64,000 bases of DNA from Methanoculleus receptaculi (GTDB taxonomy: Archaea; Halobacteriota; Methanomicrobia; Methanomicrobiales; Methanoculleaceae): NCBI RefSeq assembly GCF_033472595.1, contig NZ_CP137642.1, forward strand, positions 868,001 through 932,000. Reading direction: 5' to 3'. The position numbers and the translations under genes were made by a program. Position 1 is the stretch's first letter. The number at the start of each line of letters is the position of its first letter. Positions 54,577-63,103 of the stretch are shown here, piece by piece. The notes under the pieces are model-generated. The model saw only the letters and a list, made by a program, of their open reading frames with translations. It made no database searches and was not told the origin of the DNA.

Positions 54577-55469
54577 GCTCCTGCGGCGAGCATCCGCTCG
54601 ATGGCCCGCCGTGCGTCCTCCATCACGCTCGGGGAGAGGACGATCTCGTGCTCCTCGCGGTCGAGCGCGCGGAGGAGGTCGGCAGGCTTTATCTTCTTCA
54701 TATCGCTGCAGACGGCGTCCGGCTTCTCGTAAAAGACCCTTCCTGGACAGAGATACCGGAGACGGGAGACCATCTCCCGCTCAGTGAAGACCCACCAGGG
54801 CTCGTTCCCGCCGTCTGCTGCGCCCCTAACCATCCCTCCCGTGGATGCTATCATGTCGGCCTCTTCCTGGACCTCAGGCAGACATTCCGGGTGGCAGACG
54901 ATGATCCCACCCCTCTTTCGCGCCGCCTCCACATCCGCCAGGGAGAACCCGGTATGGACGTAACAGTGCCCCCACGGCGGGAGGGGGATGATCCTCTTAT
55001 CGGGGAGTTCACGCTGGACGTATGCCGCAAGGTTGGCGTCAGGTCCAAAGAGTATCTCGTCGTTCTGGAGGGAGGCGACCACCCGGACCGCGTTTGCCGA
55101 TGTGCATGTTATATCGGCGAGCGCCTTGCACTCCGCGCTGCTGTTGACGTAGACCACCACCGCCGCATCCGGGTGCTGCCGGCGTGCCTCCAGGATCATC
55201 GCCGGGGTCAGGTGGTCGGCAAGCGGGCAACCGGCATCCTCCACCGGGATGATCACCTTCCGGCCGGGGTTCAGGATCTTTGCCGTCTCAGCCATGAACC
55301 GGACACCGCAGACGACGATCAGGTCAGCCCCTGTCTCTTTTGCCTTCACCGCAAGTTCCAGGCTGTCGCCGACAACGTCGGCAAGCGCCTGTATCTCCAT
55401 GGGCTGGTAGTTATGCGCCAGGATGACCGCGTTCTTCCTGGATTTGAGCACACGGATCTCGTCTTCCAT
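54573..55469 (-). CDS. nadA: Quinolinate synthase
   Basis: 298 aa. Fe-S enzyme: NAVILAHNYQPMEIQALADVVGDS, VVCGVRFMAETAKIL with the first cluster Cys, CTSANAVRVV, and IIVCHPECLPEVQEEAD with another. A late Cys is in VCSDMKKIKPADLL. Condenses iminoaspartate with DHAP. 3 bp after nadX. Confidence 0.95.
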   Translation of the reverse strand: MEDEIRVLKSRKNAVILAHNYQPMEIQALADVVGDSLELAVKAKETGADLIVVCGVRFMAETAKILNPGRKVIIPVEDAGCPLADHLTPAMILEARRQHPDAAVVVYVNSSAECKALADITCTSANAVRVVASLQNDEILFGPDANLAAYVQRELPDKRIIPLPPWGHCYVHTGFSLADVEAARKRGGIIVCHPECLPEVQEEADMIASTGGMVRGAADGGNEPWWVFTEREMVSRLRYLCPGRVFYEKPDAVCSDMKKIKPADLLRALDREEHEIVLSPSVMEDARRAIERMLAAGA

Positions 55470-55472
55470 GAG

Positions 55473-56231
55473 TTACGTTCCCACCACCAGTGGATTCTCA
55501 AGATTCCGCAGGAGCGCCAGGATCGAGAGGGCTGCCATATAACTCGTCGCAGGGTTATCGGGGCTCGGGACGTTGCTGACCCGGATGTAGATATCCCCGA
55601 ACTCCCCCTCAACGAAGACCTCGTGTATGTTCCTCTCCACCGCCGGGTCGACCCAGAGTTCCACCTCAGCGTCCCTGCCGGCGGCAAGTCCCAGTGCCAC
55701 CGCGACGTTGATGTTTTTTGGAAACTGTCGTATACAATCGTGCGCCAGTCCCTTAAATAGTTCCGTCCTGGCCGCAACATCCATCCCGAGCGACACCGGG
55801 TTTTTGGTCGTCCGGAGGAGGAGTTGCCGTGGCGGCGAAACCTGGCATATCTTGAGGTTATCGAGCCCCAGGATCGCGCCGCTCGGGATCCGGATCCTCT
55901 TTCCCACCTCCCGTGCCACCCCGACGAGATGTTCGCGAAAATCCTCCTCAGCCAGGGCACCAACGGAGAGGATGACGATATCCCGGCCAGACCGGAGGAT
56001 CGCCTCGCCGAAGGTTCTGACTGCGTTGATCGAGGCGGCTTCAACGACGATCGAGAACTCATCGTGCATGAAGGTCTCAAAATCGGTGCATGCGCGAGCG
56101 CCGCAGAGCGCCGCCAGTTCCTCCGCCCGTTCCGGGATGATATCATATACGGCGGTGATCTGGATACCCCCGGCGTGTGCGGCGATGATATGCCCGACGT
56201 TGCCGCAGCCGAGCAACCCTATTTTTATCAT
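55473..56231 (-). CDS. nadX: L-aspartate dehydrogenase
   Basis: 252 aa. NAD(P)-binding GLLGCGNVGHIIAAHAGG, then VVEAASINAVRTFGEAIL, VGALAEEDF and GAILGLDNLKI; the C-terminal NPATSYMAALSILALL closes the fold. Supplies iminoaspartate without the oxygen-dependent NadB, as expected in an anaerobe. First gene of nadX-nadA-nadC. Confidence 0.94.
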   Translation of the reverse strand: MIKIGLLGCGNVGHIIAAHAGGIQITAVYDIIPERAEELAALCGARACTDFETFMHDEFSIVVEAASINAVRTFGEAILRSGRDIVILSVGALAEEDFREHLVGVAREVGKRIRIPSGAILGLDNLKICQVSPPRQLLLRTTKNPVSLGMDVAARTELFKGLAHDCIRQFPKNINVAVALGLAAGRDAEVELWVDPAVERNIHEVFVEGEFGDIYIRVSNVPSPDNPATSYMAALSILALLRNLENPLVVGT

Positions 56232-56544
56232 CGAATAAAGAAGTTGTAATGTCAGCGGTTAAGGGTTTTGTGCCCGGCACGAAACCGGCAGGCGGTGGCG
56301 TGAACTACACTGCGCCTCTCGGGCGGGGTTTCCCGGCTATCATGGCCAACACTTGCACCACAGAGATGTGATGTAGAGGTCTTGGCTCCACAGGCTCGAA
56401 GGGTGGCTCCGCTTTCATCCCCGCTCCTCTCGACCGGGGACTTCCCGCTTCGCCCCTTTCATCCCCGCAAGTTAAACCAATCCACCTGCATCACACCACC
56501 CGGGTTTCGAGCCGGCATCCGACCGCGCAGAAAAGGAGCGTTGA
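56232..56544. other. Intergenic region holding the MITE-like element
   Basis: Between divergent nadX and the methylthiotransferase gene. Apart from the 177-bp element, there is about 70 bp on each side with no gene. The nadX and methylthiotransferase promoters must lie in or around the element. Confidence 0.5.
56300..56476 (-). mobile_element. MITE-like, internally deleted TnpB element
   Basis: 177 bp. Its right-end part (56300-56400) is nearly identical to 2077-2177 of the full element, including the terminal hairpin and GTGAACTAC. Its left-end part (56403-56476) matches 3427-3499, including GGCTCCGCTTTCATCCCC and GCAAGTTAAA. The two are joined at GAAGGG, present at both deletion borders, which points to a microhomology deletion of the tnpB gene. 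It keeps the region that gives the guide-scaffold RNA. Confidence 0.85.
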
Positions 56545-57768
56545 GCAGTCATTACGGTTGATGAGTTACGGGGAAGACGGGTCTACATCGAGACCTATGG
56601 CTGCACCTACAACCAGGCCGATAGCCGGAGGCTGGAACGGATACTGGAGGGGCAGGGTTGCACCATAACAGGGCGTCCGGAGGAGGCGGACGCCGTTGTC
56701 ATCAACACCTGCACGGTGATAGGCAGAACCGAGCGAAAGATGCTCCGGCGGCTTGAGGAGTTCGCCGACCGCGATCTCTATGTGACCGGGTGTATGCCCC
56801 TCGTTCAGATGGATGAGATCCGGTCGGTCTGCAACCCCCGTGTCATCCACCCGGACGAGATCCAGGAGCGGTCCGGGAGCATCGGCACCCGAGGCCCGGG
56901 GGCGACCGGCGTCGTCCAGGTGGCTTCCGGCTGCGCAGGCCGGTGCAGTTACTGCATAACCCGGCTTGCACGCGGGCGGCTGCGGAGCGCGCCGGCGGAG
57001 GCAGTCCTTGATGCCGTCAGGGGTCTTCTCGCCTCAGGAGCATACGAGATCCAGGTTACCGGGCAGGACGTTGCCGCCTGGGGCCTCGATCGCGGCGAAT
57101 CGTTCCCGGACCTCCTGCGCGGGATATCGGGTATCCCGGGGCGGTTTGCCGTCCGGGTGGGGATGATGCACCCCGCATCGGTCACCGGTATCCTGGACGA
57201 TCTGGTCGAGGCGTTCCACAGCGAGAAGGTCTTCCGGTTCCTCCACCTCCCTGTTCAGTCAGGCTCGGACACCGTCCTTGAGCGGATGCAGCGGGGCTAC
57301 ACCGCGGCGGACGTCGTCCGGATCGTGGATGCGTTCCGGGAGGAGTTCCCGGATATGATGATCTCTTCTGACTTCATAACCGGGTTTCCGGGCGAGACGG
57401 ATGAGGAGTTCCAGGAGACGCTCGAACTCCTCCGCCGGTGTGAGTTTGTGAAGGTTAATGTCACACGCTACTCCCGGCGGCCCGGCACCCCCGCTGCCGC
57501 CTTGAAAGACCTCCCGGAGAGGCTGAGGAAGGAGCGGTCACGGGCGCTGCTTGCTGAGGCGAACCGGATCTACGACCGCTACAACGAGCGCTGGATGGGA
57601 CGGGTGACGCCGGTGGTCGCGACAGAGAAGAAAGTGCCGGGCTCGACCGTCTGCCGTAACCCCTGTTACCTCAACGTCGTCATCAGAGACGACCTGCCAC
57701 CGGGTTTCTCCGGGAGAGCGCTCATAACCGGAAACCACCGCCACTACGTCATCGGGGAACTGGTTTGA
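56545..57768 (+). CDS. tRNA t6A37 methylthiotransferase (MiaB/MtaB family, archaeal)
   Basis: About 405 aa. N-terminal MTTase domain VYIETYGCTYNQADSRRL (near 56590) and VINTCTV, radical-SAM CAGRCSYCITRLARG with the CxxxCxxC cluster, GQDVAAWGLDRG, LHLPVQSGSDTVLERM, DFITGFPGETDEEF, and a C-terminal TRAM domain. Adds a methylthio group to t6A at tRNA position 37. No ATG/GTG/TTG lies in frame between the stop at 56542 and the GTG at 56716, which is inside the domain. Either ATT (56551) starts translation, or a one-base insertion separates the TTG at 56541 from the frame. Confidence 0.85.
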   Translation, partial: AVITVDELRGRRVYIETYGCTYNQADSRRLERILEGQGCTITGRPEEADAVVINTCTVIGRTERKMLRRLEEFADRDLYVTGCMPLVQMDEIRSVCNPRVIHPDEIQERSGSIGTRGPGATGVVQVASGCAGRCSYCITRLARGRLRSAPAEAVLDAVRGLLASGAYEIQVTGQDVAAWGLDRGESFPDLLRGISGIPGRFAVRVGMMHPASVTGILDDLVEAFHSEKVFRFLHLPVQSGSDTVLERMQRGYTAADVVRIVDAFREEFPDMMISSDFITGFPGETDEEFQETLELLRRCEFVKVNVTRYSRRPGTPAAALKDLPERLRKERSRALLAEANRIYDRYNERWMGRVTPVVATEKKVPGSTVCRNPCYLNVVIRDDLPPGFSGRALITGNHRHYVIGELV

Positions 57769-57905
57769 GGCCGCCAGACCGGTGACGTCAGGCGGTGCGA
57801 GCCGTGCTGCCGGAGCCGTGCTGCCGGGTTTGGTGGAACCTCTGCCGCGACGGTTTTACAGGGCGGAGGTGATCTATGAAAGATCTTTCTGGTGACACGC
57901 GAGCG

Positions 57906-58900
57906 ACAGGGGCGGGGGACGTCTCCATCCCCCCTCCCCGTCAGCCCCTCCCCCACGGGGGCGATTCTCCATAGATACGGTGTCCGGGAGGAGACCACTA
58001 CTTCGCGGTCTCACCTGACACTCCCTGAGATCCGGTCTCCTCCCCCGGACACGGTATCCGGTGCTATCGCCCCACACTGCTCGCCCCCTGTGGAAGGGGC
58101 GGGAGGAGGCCGCGGAGCGGCCGGGCGGTGGGGGTGTCTCTACCTCCCACGGAAGAAGAGTGTCTGGTTGATATGCAGGAGACAGGGGCGGGGGATGTTC
58201 CATCCCCCTCCCCGTCAGCCCCTCCCCCACGGGGCGATTCCCCATAGATACGGTGTCCGGGGAGGAGACCACTACTTCGCGGTCTCACCTGACACTCCCT
58301 GAGATCCGGTCTCCGTCCCCTGGCACGGCCATCGGGGCTATCGCCACGCACTGCCCGCCCCCTCGGAAGGGGGCGGGAGGAGGCCGCGGAGCGGCCGGGC
58401 GGTGGGGGTGTCTCTACCTCCCACGGAAGAAGAGTGTCTGGTTGATATGCAGGAGACAGGGGCGGGGGATGTTCCATCCCCCTCCCCGTCAGCCCCTCCC
58501 CCACGGGGCGATTCCCCATAGATACGGTGTCCGGGGAGGAGACCACTACTTCGTGGTCTCACCTGACACTCCTTGAGATCCGGTCTCCTCCCCCGGACAC
58601 GGCCATCGGGCCAATCGCCAAACACTTGCCCGCCCCCTGTGGAGGGGGCGGGAGGAGGCCGCGGAGCGGCCGGGCGGTGGGGGTGTCTCTACCTCCCACG
58701 GAAGAAGAGTGTCTGGTTGATATGCAGGAGACAGGGGCGTGGGATGTTCCATCCCCCTCCCCGTCAGCCCCTCCCCCACGGGGCGATTCCCCATAGATAC
58801 GGTGTCCGGGGAGAGCATCACCTCAGCCGGTTTCAGGCGCGAAACTCCTCGCAGATCCGGTCTCCTCCCCCGGACACGGCCATCGGGCCAATCGGCCCTC
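57906..58900. repeat. Tandem array of a roughly 275-bp palindromic unit
   Basis: Anchors ACAGGGGCG at 57906, 58182, 58456 and 58731 give periods of 276, 274 and 275 bp: three full units and a partial fourth. Each unit has GGGGGATG...CATCCCCC, the lead GCGATTC(T/C)CCATA, and arms ATACGGTGTCCGGG...GAGACC and GGTCTCCTCCCCCGGACACGG about 40 bp apart. GCCGCGGAGCGGCCGGGCGGTGGGGGTGT separates units. Unit 2 has the arm variant CCCCTGGCACGGCC of the 31-kb copy, so units look like mosaics. Confidence 0.9.
57974..58058. repeat. Best-paired stem of the palindromic family (unit 1)
   Basis: Arm 57974-57996 (GATACGGTGTCC, then GGGAGGAGACC) pairs with 58034-58058 (GGTCTCCTCC, then CCCGGACACGGTATC), with one mismatch and two bulged bases, a stem of about 22 bp. 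The loop holds a further hairpin around ACTTCGCGG. Confidence 0.75.
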
Positions 58901-59073
58901 CCCGCCCTTCGAGCGTCTCCCACAGAATGGTGTTCACAGCAAACCCGGTTTGAAGCACCCCCGCGCACACTGCCTGCAAAACGTGGTGAGCCTATATCCT
59001 GGAATATTTGATCCGGCGGTCCCGATTTAGCCCCACGGAAACTTTTTCTCATACCTTGAATAGACACTCTCTC

Positions 59074-59514
59074 ATGCAGGAGTTCACCGGCCAGGAACTC
59101 TCCTCAAAGAAGGCAGATTACCTGAAGTACATCTACATGCGGGGCGATCTCGTGAAGACAACCGAGATCGCCGCCCGGTTTGACGTTGCCCCATCGACCG
59201 TCACAAAGGCCCTGAGGGAGATCGCGAACGCGGGTTACATCGAGCACACGCCCTACCACGGCGTGAGACTCACCCCTCCCGGCGTCGAGTATGCCCGGTT
59301 TCTGGTCCGCCGCCACCGGATCGTTGCGCTGGTGCTGAGCCACTACAGGCTTACGCCCGAGGAGGCCTGCAGCGAGGCGGAGAAGATCGAGCAGTCTTTC
59401 TCAAAGGACCTGGTCGACAGGATCTGCAGGTCGCTCGGGCACCCGATGATGAGCGTCTGCGGCGAGATCGAGCACGATCGCGGTTGCTGCTCCTCCGGCG
59501 GACGGTTGGTGTGA
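59074..59514 (+). CDS. DtxR/MntR-family metal-dependent regulator
   Basis: 146 aa from the ATG at 59074. Winged helix KKADYLKYIYMRGDLVKTTEIAARFDVAPSTVTKALREIANAGYIEH, then the dimerisation/metal domain LVRRHRIVALVLSHYRL...EEACSEAEKIEQSFSKDLVDRI. C-terminal CGEIEHDRGCC may add metal ligands. It lies 25 bp before the metal ABC transporter operon, which it probably represses when Zn/Mn/Fe is high. Confidence 0.9.
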   Translation: MQEFTGQELSSKKADYLKYIYMRGDLVKTTEIAARFDVAPSTVTKALREIANAGYIEHTPYHGVRLTPPGVEYARFLVRRHRIVALVLSHYRLTPEEACSEAEKIEQSFSKDLVDRICRSLGHPMMSVCGEIEHDRGCCSSGGRLV

Positions 59515-59539
59515 GCAAGATTTAGATAGGTACCAAATC

Positions 59540-60433
59540 ATGGAGATGAGAATGATGCGTGGTGCCGCCGGGATCAAACCATTATCCCTCATTGCCGCCG
59601 CATGCCTCCTCCTCGGGCTTATGACCGCCATGGCGGGGTGCACCGGCGCTGACGGGGATGTGGAGGATGATGGCCGGATTGTTGTGGTCGTCACCATCCC
59701 CCCTCAGCAGGAGTTCGTGGAGCGGGTTGGCGGGGATCATGTCAGGGTGATACTGCTCGTGCCTCCCGGTGCCGACCCCCACACCCACGAACCCGCGCCG
59801 GCGGTCCTGGCCGGGGTTGCGGAGGCGGATCTGTATGCGATGGTCGGGTCGGGGATCGAGTTTGAGATTGCCTGGGGAGATAAGATCGCCGCCCTGAACC
59901 CCGGTATGGCCGTGGTGAACTGCTCGCAGGGGGTCGAGTTTATCGCGGCCGACCCCCATATCTGGACATCACCCCGGAACGCAAAGGTCATGGTTGAGAA
60001 TATCCGCGACGGGCTTATCGAGGCCGACCCGGAGAACGCTGAAGACTACCGCCGGAACGCCGCGGCATACCTGGATGACCTCGATACCCTGGACGCCGAG
60101 ATCTCCGCTCTGATCGCCGGGTCGGGTGTGAGGGTGGTGCTGGTCGACCACCCCTCCTGGGCCTACCTTGCCCGGGACTACGGGTTTGAGGAGGTGGCGA
60201 TCGAGAGCGAGGGCAAAGAACCCTCGCCAAAGAGGATAGAACACCTCATCCGCCTGGCAGAGGAGGAGGGTGTCCGGGTGGTCTTCGCCTCACCGGAACA
60301 CTCCACCCGGAGCGCCGGGGTGATCGCGGAGGCGATCGGCGGCAGCGTGGTGACTGTGAGCCCGCTCAAGAAGGACTACATGGATAACATGCGGCAGGTG
60401 GCCTCGGCCTTCGCCGGGAGCGTCAGCGGATGA
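59540..60433 (+). CDS. znuA: Metal ABC transporter substrate-binding lipoprotein (ZnuA-like)
   Basis: 297 aa. Signal with lipobox TAMAGC. Cluster A-I fold: VVVTIPPQQEFVERVGGDHVRVILLVPPGADPHTHEPAP with metal His pair, ADPHIWTSP, VVLVDHPSWAYLARDYGF, and VVFASPEHSTRSA. Metal could be Zn or Mn. An internal ATG pair a few codons in is better spaced from GGAG and may be the true start. ATGA overlap with the ATPase gene. Confidence 0.9.
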   Translation: MEMRMMRGAAGIKPLSLIAAACLLLGLMTAMAGCTGADGDVEDDGRIVVVVTIPPQQEFVERVGGDHVRVILLVPPGADPHTHEPAPAVLAGVAEADLYAMVGSGIEFEIAWGDKIAALNPGMAVVNCSQGVEFIAADPHIWTSPRNAKVMVENIRDGLIEADPENAEDYRRNAAAYLDDLDTLDAEISALIAGSGVRVVLVDHPSWAYLARDYGFEEVAIESEGKEPSPKRIEHLIRLAEEEGVRVVFASPEHSTRSAGVIAEAIGGSVVTVSPLKKDYMDNMRQVASAFAGSVSG

Positions 60434-61194
60434 GCGAACCTCTGATCGATGTCAGGGACGTCTGGGTCACGATGCGCGGGCATACCGTACTCGAGGCGGT
60501 GAACCTCAGCATCTACCCTGACGACTTCTTCGCCATCATCGGCCCGAACGGCGGCGGGAAGACTACGCTTCTCCGGGTGATCCTTGGTCTCCTCCGCCCC
60601 TGCCGGGGGGAGGTCAGGTTTCGCGGCGGTATGAGCAATCTCGGCTACGTCCCCCAGTTCCGGACGTTTGACTTCGATTACCCGATCACCGTCCGGGAGA
60701 TGGTGATCTCCGGTCGCCTTGGCCGGATCAGCCGTCTCCCGCGGCGGTACGGAAGCCTGGACCGCGAACGGGCAGATGAAGCGCTCGAGACGATGGGCAT
60801 CTCAGACCTTGCCGACCGCCAGATCCGCGACCTCTCTGGCGGGGAGCAGCAGCGCGCGATCATCGCCCGTGCGCTCGTCGGCGAGCCGAATGTCCTCCTT
60901 CTGGACGAACCGACGGTCTACGTTGACACCCCGACAACCCTGCAGTTCTACGAGATCCTCGACCAACTCCGCGAGCGGATGGCGATCGTCCTCGTCACTC
61001 ACGATATAGGGGTGATCCCGGATCGGATCACCCGTGTTGCCTGCCTGAACCGGCGCCTCTACACCCACGACTCGGCCGAGATCACACCGGATATGCTCGA
61101 GGCCGCATACCACTGCCCCGTGGACCTGATAGCCCACGGCGTTCCGCACCGGGTCTTCTCAGACCACCCGGAGGAGGGTGGAGAGGATGCTTGA
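60430..61194 (+). CDS. znuC: Metal ABC transporter ATP-binding protein
   Basis: 254 aa. Walker A GPNGGGKTTLL, LGYVPQFRTFDFDYPITVREMV (Q-loop), signature DLSGGEQQRAIIARAL, Walker B VLLLDEPTVYVD and H-loop VLVTHDIGVI. Closest by eye to ZnuC/MntB-type ATPases. Start overlaps the znuA stop. Confidence 0.93.
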   Translation: MSEPLIDVRDVWVTMRGHTVLEAVNLSIYPDDFFAIIGPNGGGKTTLLRVILGLLRPCRGEVRFRGGMSNLGYVPQFRTFDFDYPITVREMVISGRLGRISRLPRRYGSLDRERADEALETMGISDLADRQIRDLSGGEQQRAIIARALVGEPNVLLLDEPTVYVDTPTTLQFYEILDQLRERMAIVLVTHDIGVIPDRITRVACLNRRLYTHDSAEITPDMLEAAYHCPVDLIAHGVPHRVFSDHPEEGGEDA

Positions 61195-62023
61195 GGTGCT
61201 CGGGTTCGAGTTCTTCCGCAACGCCCTTCTTGCCGGGGTGCTTGCAAGCATCGCCTGCGGGATCATCGGGACGTATGTCGTGGTGCGGCGGATGGTCTCT
61301 GTCAGCGGGGGTATATCCCACGCGGCGTTTGGCGGTGTGGGGCTTGGCTACTACCTCGGGATCGACCCGCTCCTCGGCGCGACGGTCTTCACCGTGGCGA
61401 CGGCGCTCGGTATGGGGGCGCTTGAGATCCGCGCCCGGCAGCAGATGGATACCATCATAGGCGCGGTCTGGGCGGCCGGAATGGCGCTCGGGATACTCTT
61501 TGTCTACCTGACGCCCGGGTTTGCGCCGGACCTATTCTCCTACCTCTTCGGGAACATCCTGCTGGTGCCGCGGGGCGATATCCTCCTGATGGCGGTGCTG
61601 GTGGTGATCATCGTCGCGATCGTCGGCCTCTTCTACCTTGAGTTCCAGGCGGTAACCTTCGATCCGGACTACGCAAGGGTCATGAACCTCCCGGTGGAAC
61701 GGCTCTCGCTCCTCCTCCTGGTTCTGGTCGCGCTCACTGTGGTGATGCTGATCCGGGTCGTCGGGATCATCCTGGTGATCGCTCTCCTCACCATCCCGGC
61801 GGCTATCAGCCGGCTCTGCACCGGGAGGCTGTGGAGCATGATGCTCCTTGCAACCGGTCTAGGCGCCCTATTCACCCTGATCGGGATCGGCCTCTCCTAC
61901 GTCCTGAACGTCCCCTCCGGTGCGACGATCATCCTGGTGAGCACAGCGGCCTACGCGGCCGCGCTCGGGATCCGTGGAGGCAGATCGGTGCGCTTATGGA
62001 GAGATACGCAAAAAAGTGAATGA
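61187..62023 (+). CDS. znuB: Metal ABC transporter permease
   Basis: 278 aa from the ATG at 61187, with GGAGAGG directly upstream. ABC-3 family: eight hydrophobic segments, GTYVVVRRMVSVSGGISHAAFGGVGLGYYLG near the N-terminus and RVVGIILVIALLTIPAAIS in the centre. Ends 4 bp before the next gene. Confidence 0.92.
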   Translation: MLEVLGFEFFRNALLAGVLASIACGIIGTYVVVRRMVSVSGGISHAAFGGVGLGYYLGIDPLLGATVFTVATALGMGALEIRARQQMDTIIGAVWAAGMALGILFVYLTPGFAPDLFSYLFGNILLVPRGDILLMAVLVVIIVAIVGLFYLEFQAVTFDPDYARVMNLPVERLSLLLLVLVALTVVMLIRVVGIILVIALLTIPAAISRLCTGRLWSMMLLATGLGALFTLIGIGLSYVLNVPSGATIILVSTAAYAAALGIRGGRSVRLWRDTQKSE

Positions 62024-62027
62024 AGCA

Positions 62028-62555
62028 ATGGATCCAATCATCGAAGAGGGGTATAACCGGCTCCTTGAGACCCTGGGCACCCTGGAGGCGGAGAAGGAAG
62101 AGGCTGCCGCGAAAGTCAGGGAGAACGCAGCCGCTCTCCTTGCAAGGATGGCCGCCGATGCAGCGCCGGCGGTAAAGAAGGTCGGGCTTGAGATGCTCCG
62201 GCGTGCAAGGAGGGAGGCCTCAGGGCAGCTCTACGACCAGGAGTTTTACGAGAAGAGGATGATACTCCTCGGGAAGGGGGAGCCGCTCCCCTACCGCCCC
62301 GACGATACGGCAAAGCCGGTCGATGTGCAGATCTGCGTACTCGACGAGGACGGGGTCTTCCACGAACTGATGTACACCAACACCGAGATCCGGACAGACT
62401 CCTACCTGTCTGTGCTGACGCCGGAGGAGGCGTTTGAGATCTACGGCTACGAGATCCTCTTCATGCTCTACCGGGCGCTCTACGAGTATGCGGAGAAGGA
62501 GGAGGAGCTCATGGCGGCCCTCGCGCGGACGCTGGAGTACATCGCTATTCCGTGA
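62028..62555 (+). CDS. Conserved protein of unknown function, co-located with metal transporter
   Basis: 175 aa from the ATG at 62028. An N-terminal helical half rich in Ala/Glu (LLETLGTLEAEKEEAAAKVREN) is followed by a mixed domain with YDQEFYEKRMILLGKGEPLPYRPDDT and ICVLDEDGVFHELMY. No cysteines or membrane segments. No family recognised. It follows znuB by 4 bp, so co-transcription is likely. Confidence 0.65.
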   Translation: MDPIIEEGYNRLLETLGTLEAEKEEAAAKVRENAAALLARMAADAAPAVKKVGLEMLRRARREASGQLYDQEFYEKRMILLGKGEPLPYRPDDTAKPVDVQICVLDEDGVFHELMYTNTEIRTDSYLSVLTPEEAFEIYGYEILFMLYRALYEYAEKEEELMAALARTLEYIAIP

Positions 62556-62562
62556 GAGCGTC

Positions 62563-63015
62563 TCAGCGTTTTCCGAAGATCGGGAAGAAGGGTTCAGTAG
62601 GGTCGTGTCCGGCACGGAGCGCCGCAAGCATGTAGGAGCGCTGGAACCGCTCTCCCCCGGCGTTCTCGTAGGTGACGACCGCTTTTGCTTCTGAGACCAT
62701 CGACTCAAGTTCGAGACTTGACCTCTCGTCAGGGCCGAGCGAGGGGTGATCAAACTCGATATTCAGGGGGACCAGGGCGAGATGGATGTTGTTCGCCACG
62801 GCGGTGCCGGTGTTGGTGAGGATGATCCTGCGGGCGTCTTCTGATAGGTCTGCGGTGACAAGCGGGAAGTCTGCGGTCTCCCCCATGATATGGATGCTCA
62901 TCAACAGGGTGAGCAGGCAGACCAGCGCGATCAGGGCGACGAAGTAGTCGATGAATAAGAGCACGAGCGTTATGAGGCCGCCGGCCACCAGAACGATCTT
63001 CTGGTTCCTGTCCAT
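62563..63015 (-). CDS. Small membrane protein of unknown function
   Basis: 150 aa. Two adjacent N-terminal hydrophobic stretches (IVLVAGGLITLVLLFIDYF and VALIALVCLLTLLMSIHI, residues about 7-45), then a soluble beta-rich domain with RRIILTNTGTAVANNIHLALVPLNIEF, as in immunoglobulin-like CARDB modules. Probably anchored with the domain outside. Converges with the previous gene, 7 bp apart. Confidence 0.7.
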   Translation of the reverse strand: MDRNQKIVLVAGGLITLVLLFIDYFVALIALVCLLTLLMSIHIMGETADFPLVTADLSEDARRIILTNTGTAVANNIHLALVPLNIEFDHPSLGPDERSSLELESMVSEAKAVVTYENAGGERFQRSYMLAALRAGHDPTEPFFPIFGKR

Positions 63016-63103
63016 GATTATGGATTGATCCGCACGGGATTATAACTCTTGGCCGACAACATGACCATATACCGTCACGCCGAAGTAAGTAGAGAGAAAG
63101 AGC

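Larger units (their letters stand above)
57769..59073. other. 1.3-kb gene-free region dominated by a tandem repeat array
   Basis: Between the methylthiotransferase and DtxR genes. Apart from the array at 57906-58900 I see no gene. Open frames on both strands repeat with the array and carry no family signature. Confidence 0.7.

Noticed and set aside
58064-58625. Long open frames on both strands across the 57.9-58.9 kb array
   Set aside because: They repeat with the DNA unit, occur on both strands at once, are rich in Pro/Arg/Gly from GC-rich sequence and have no family motif.
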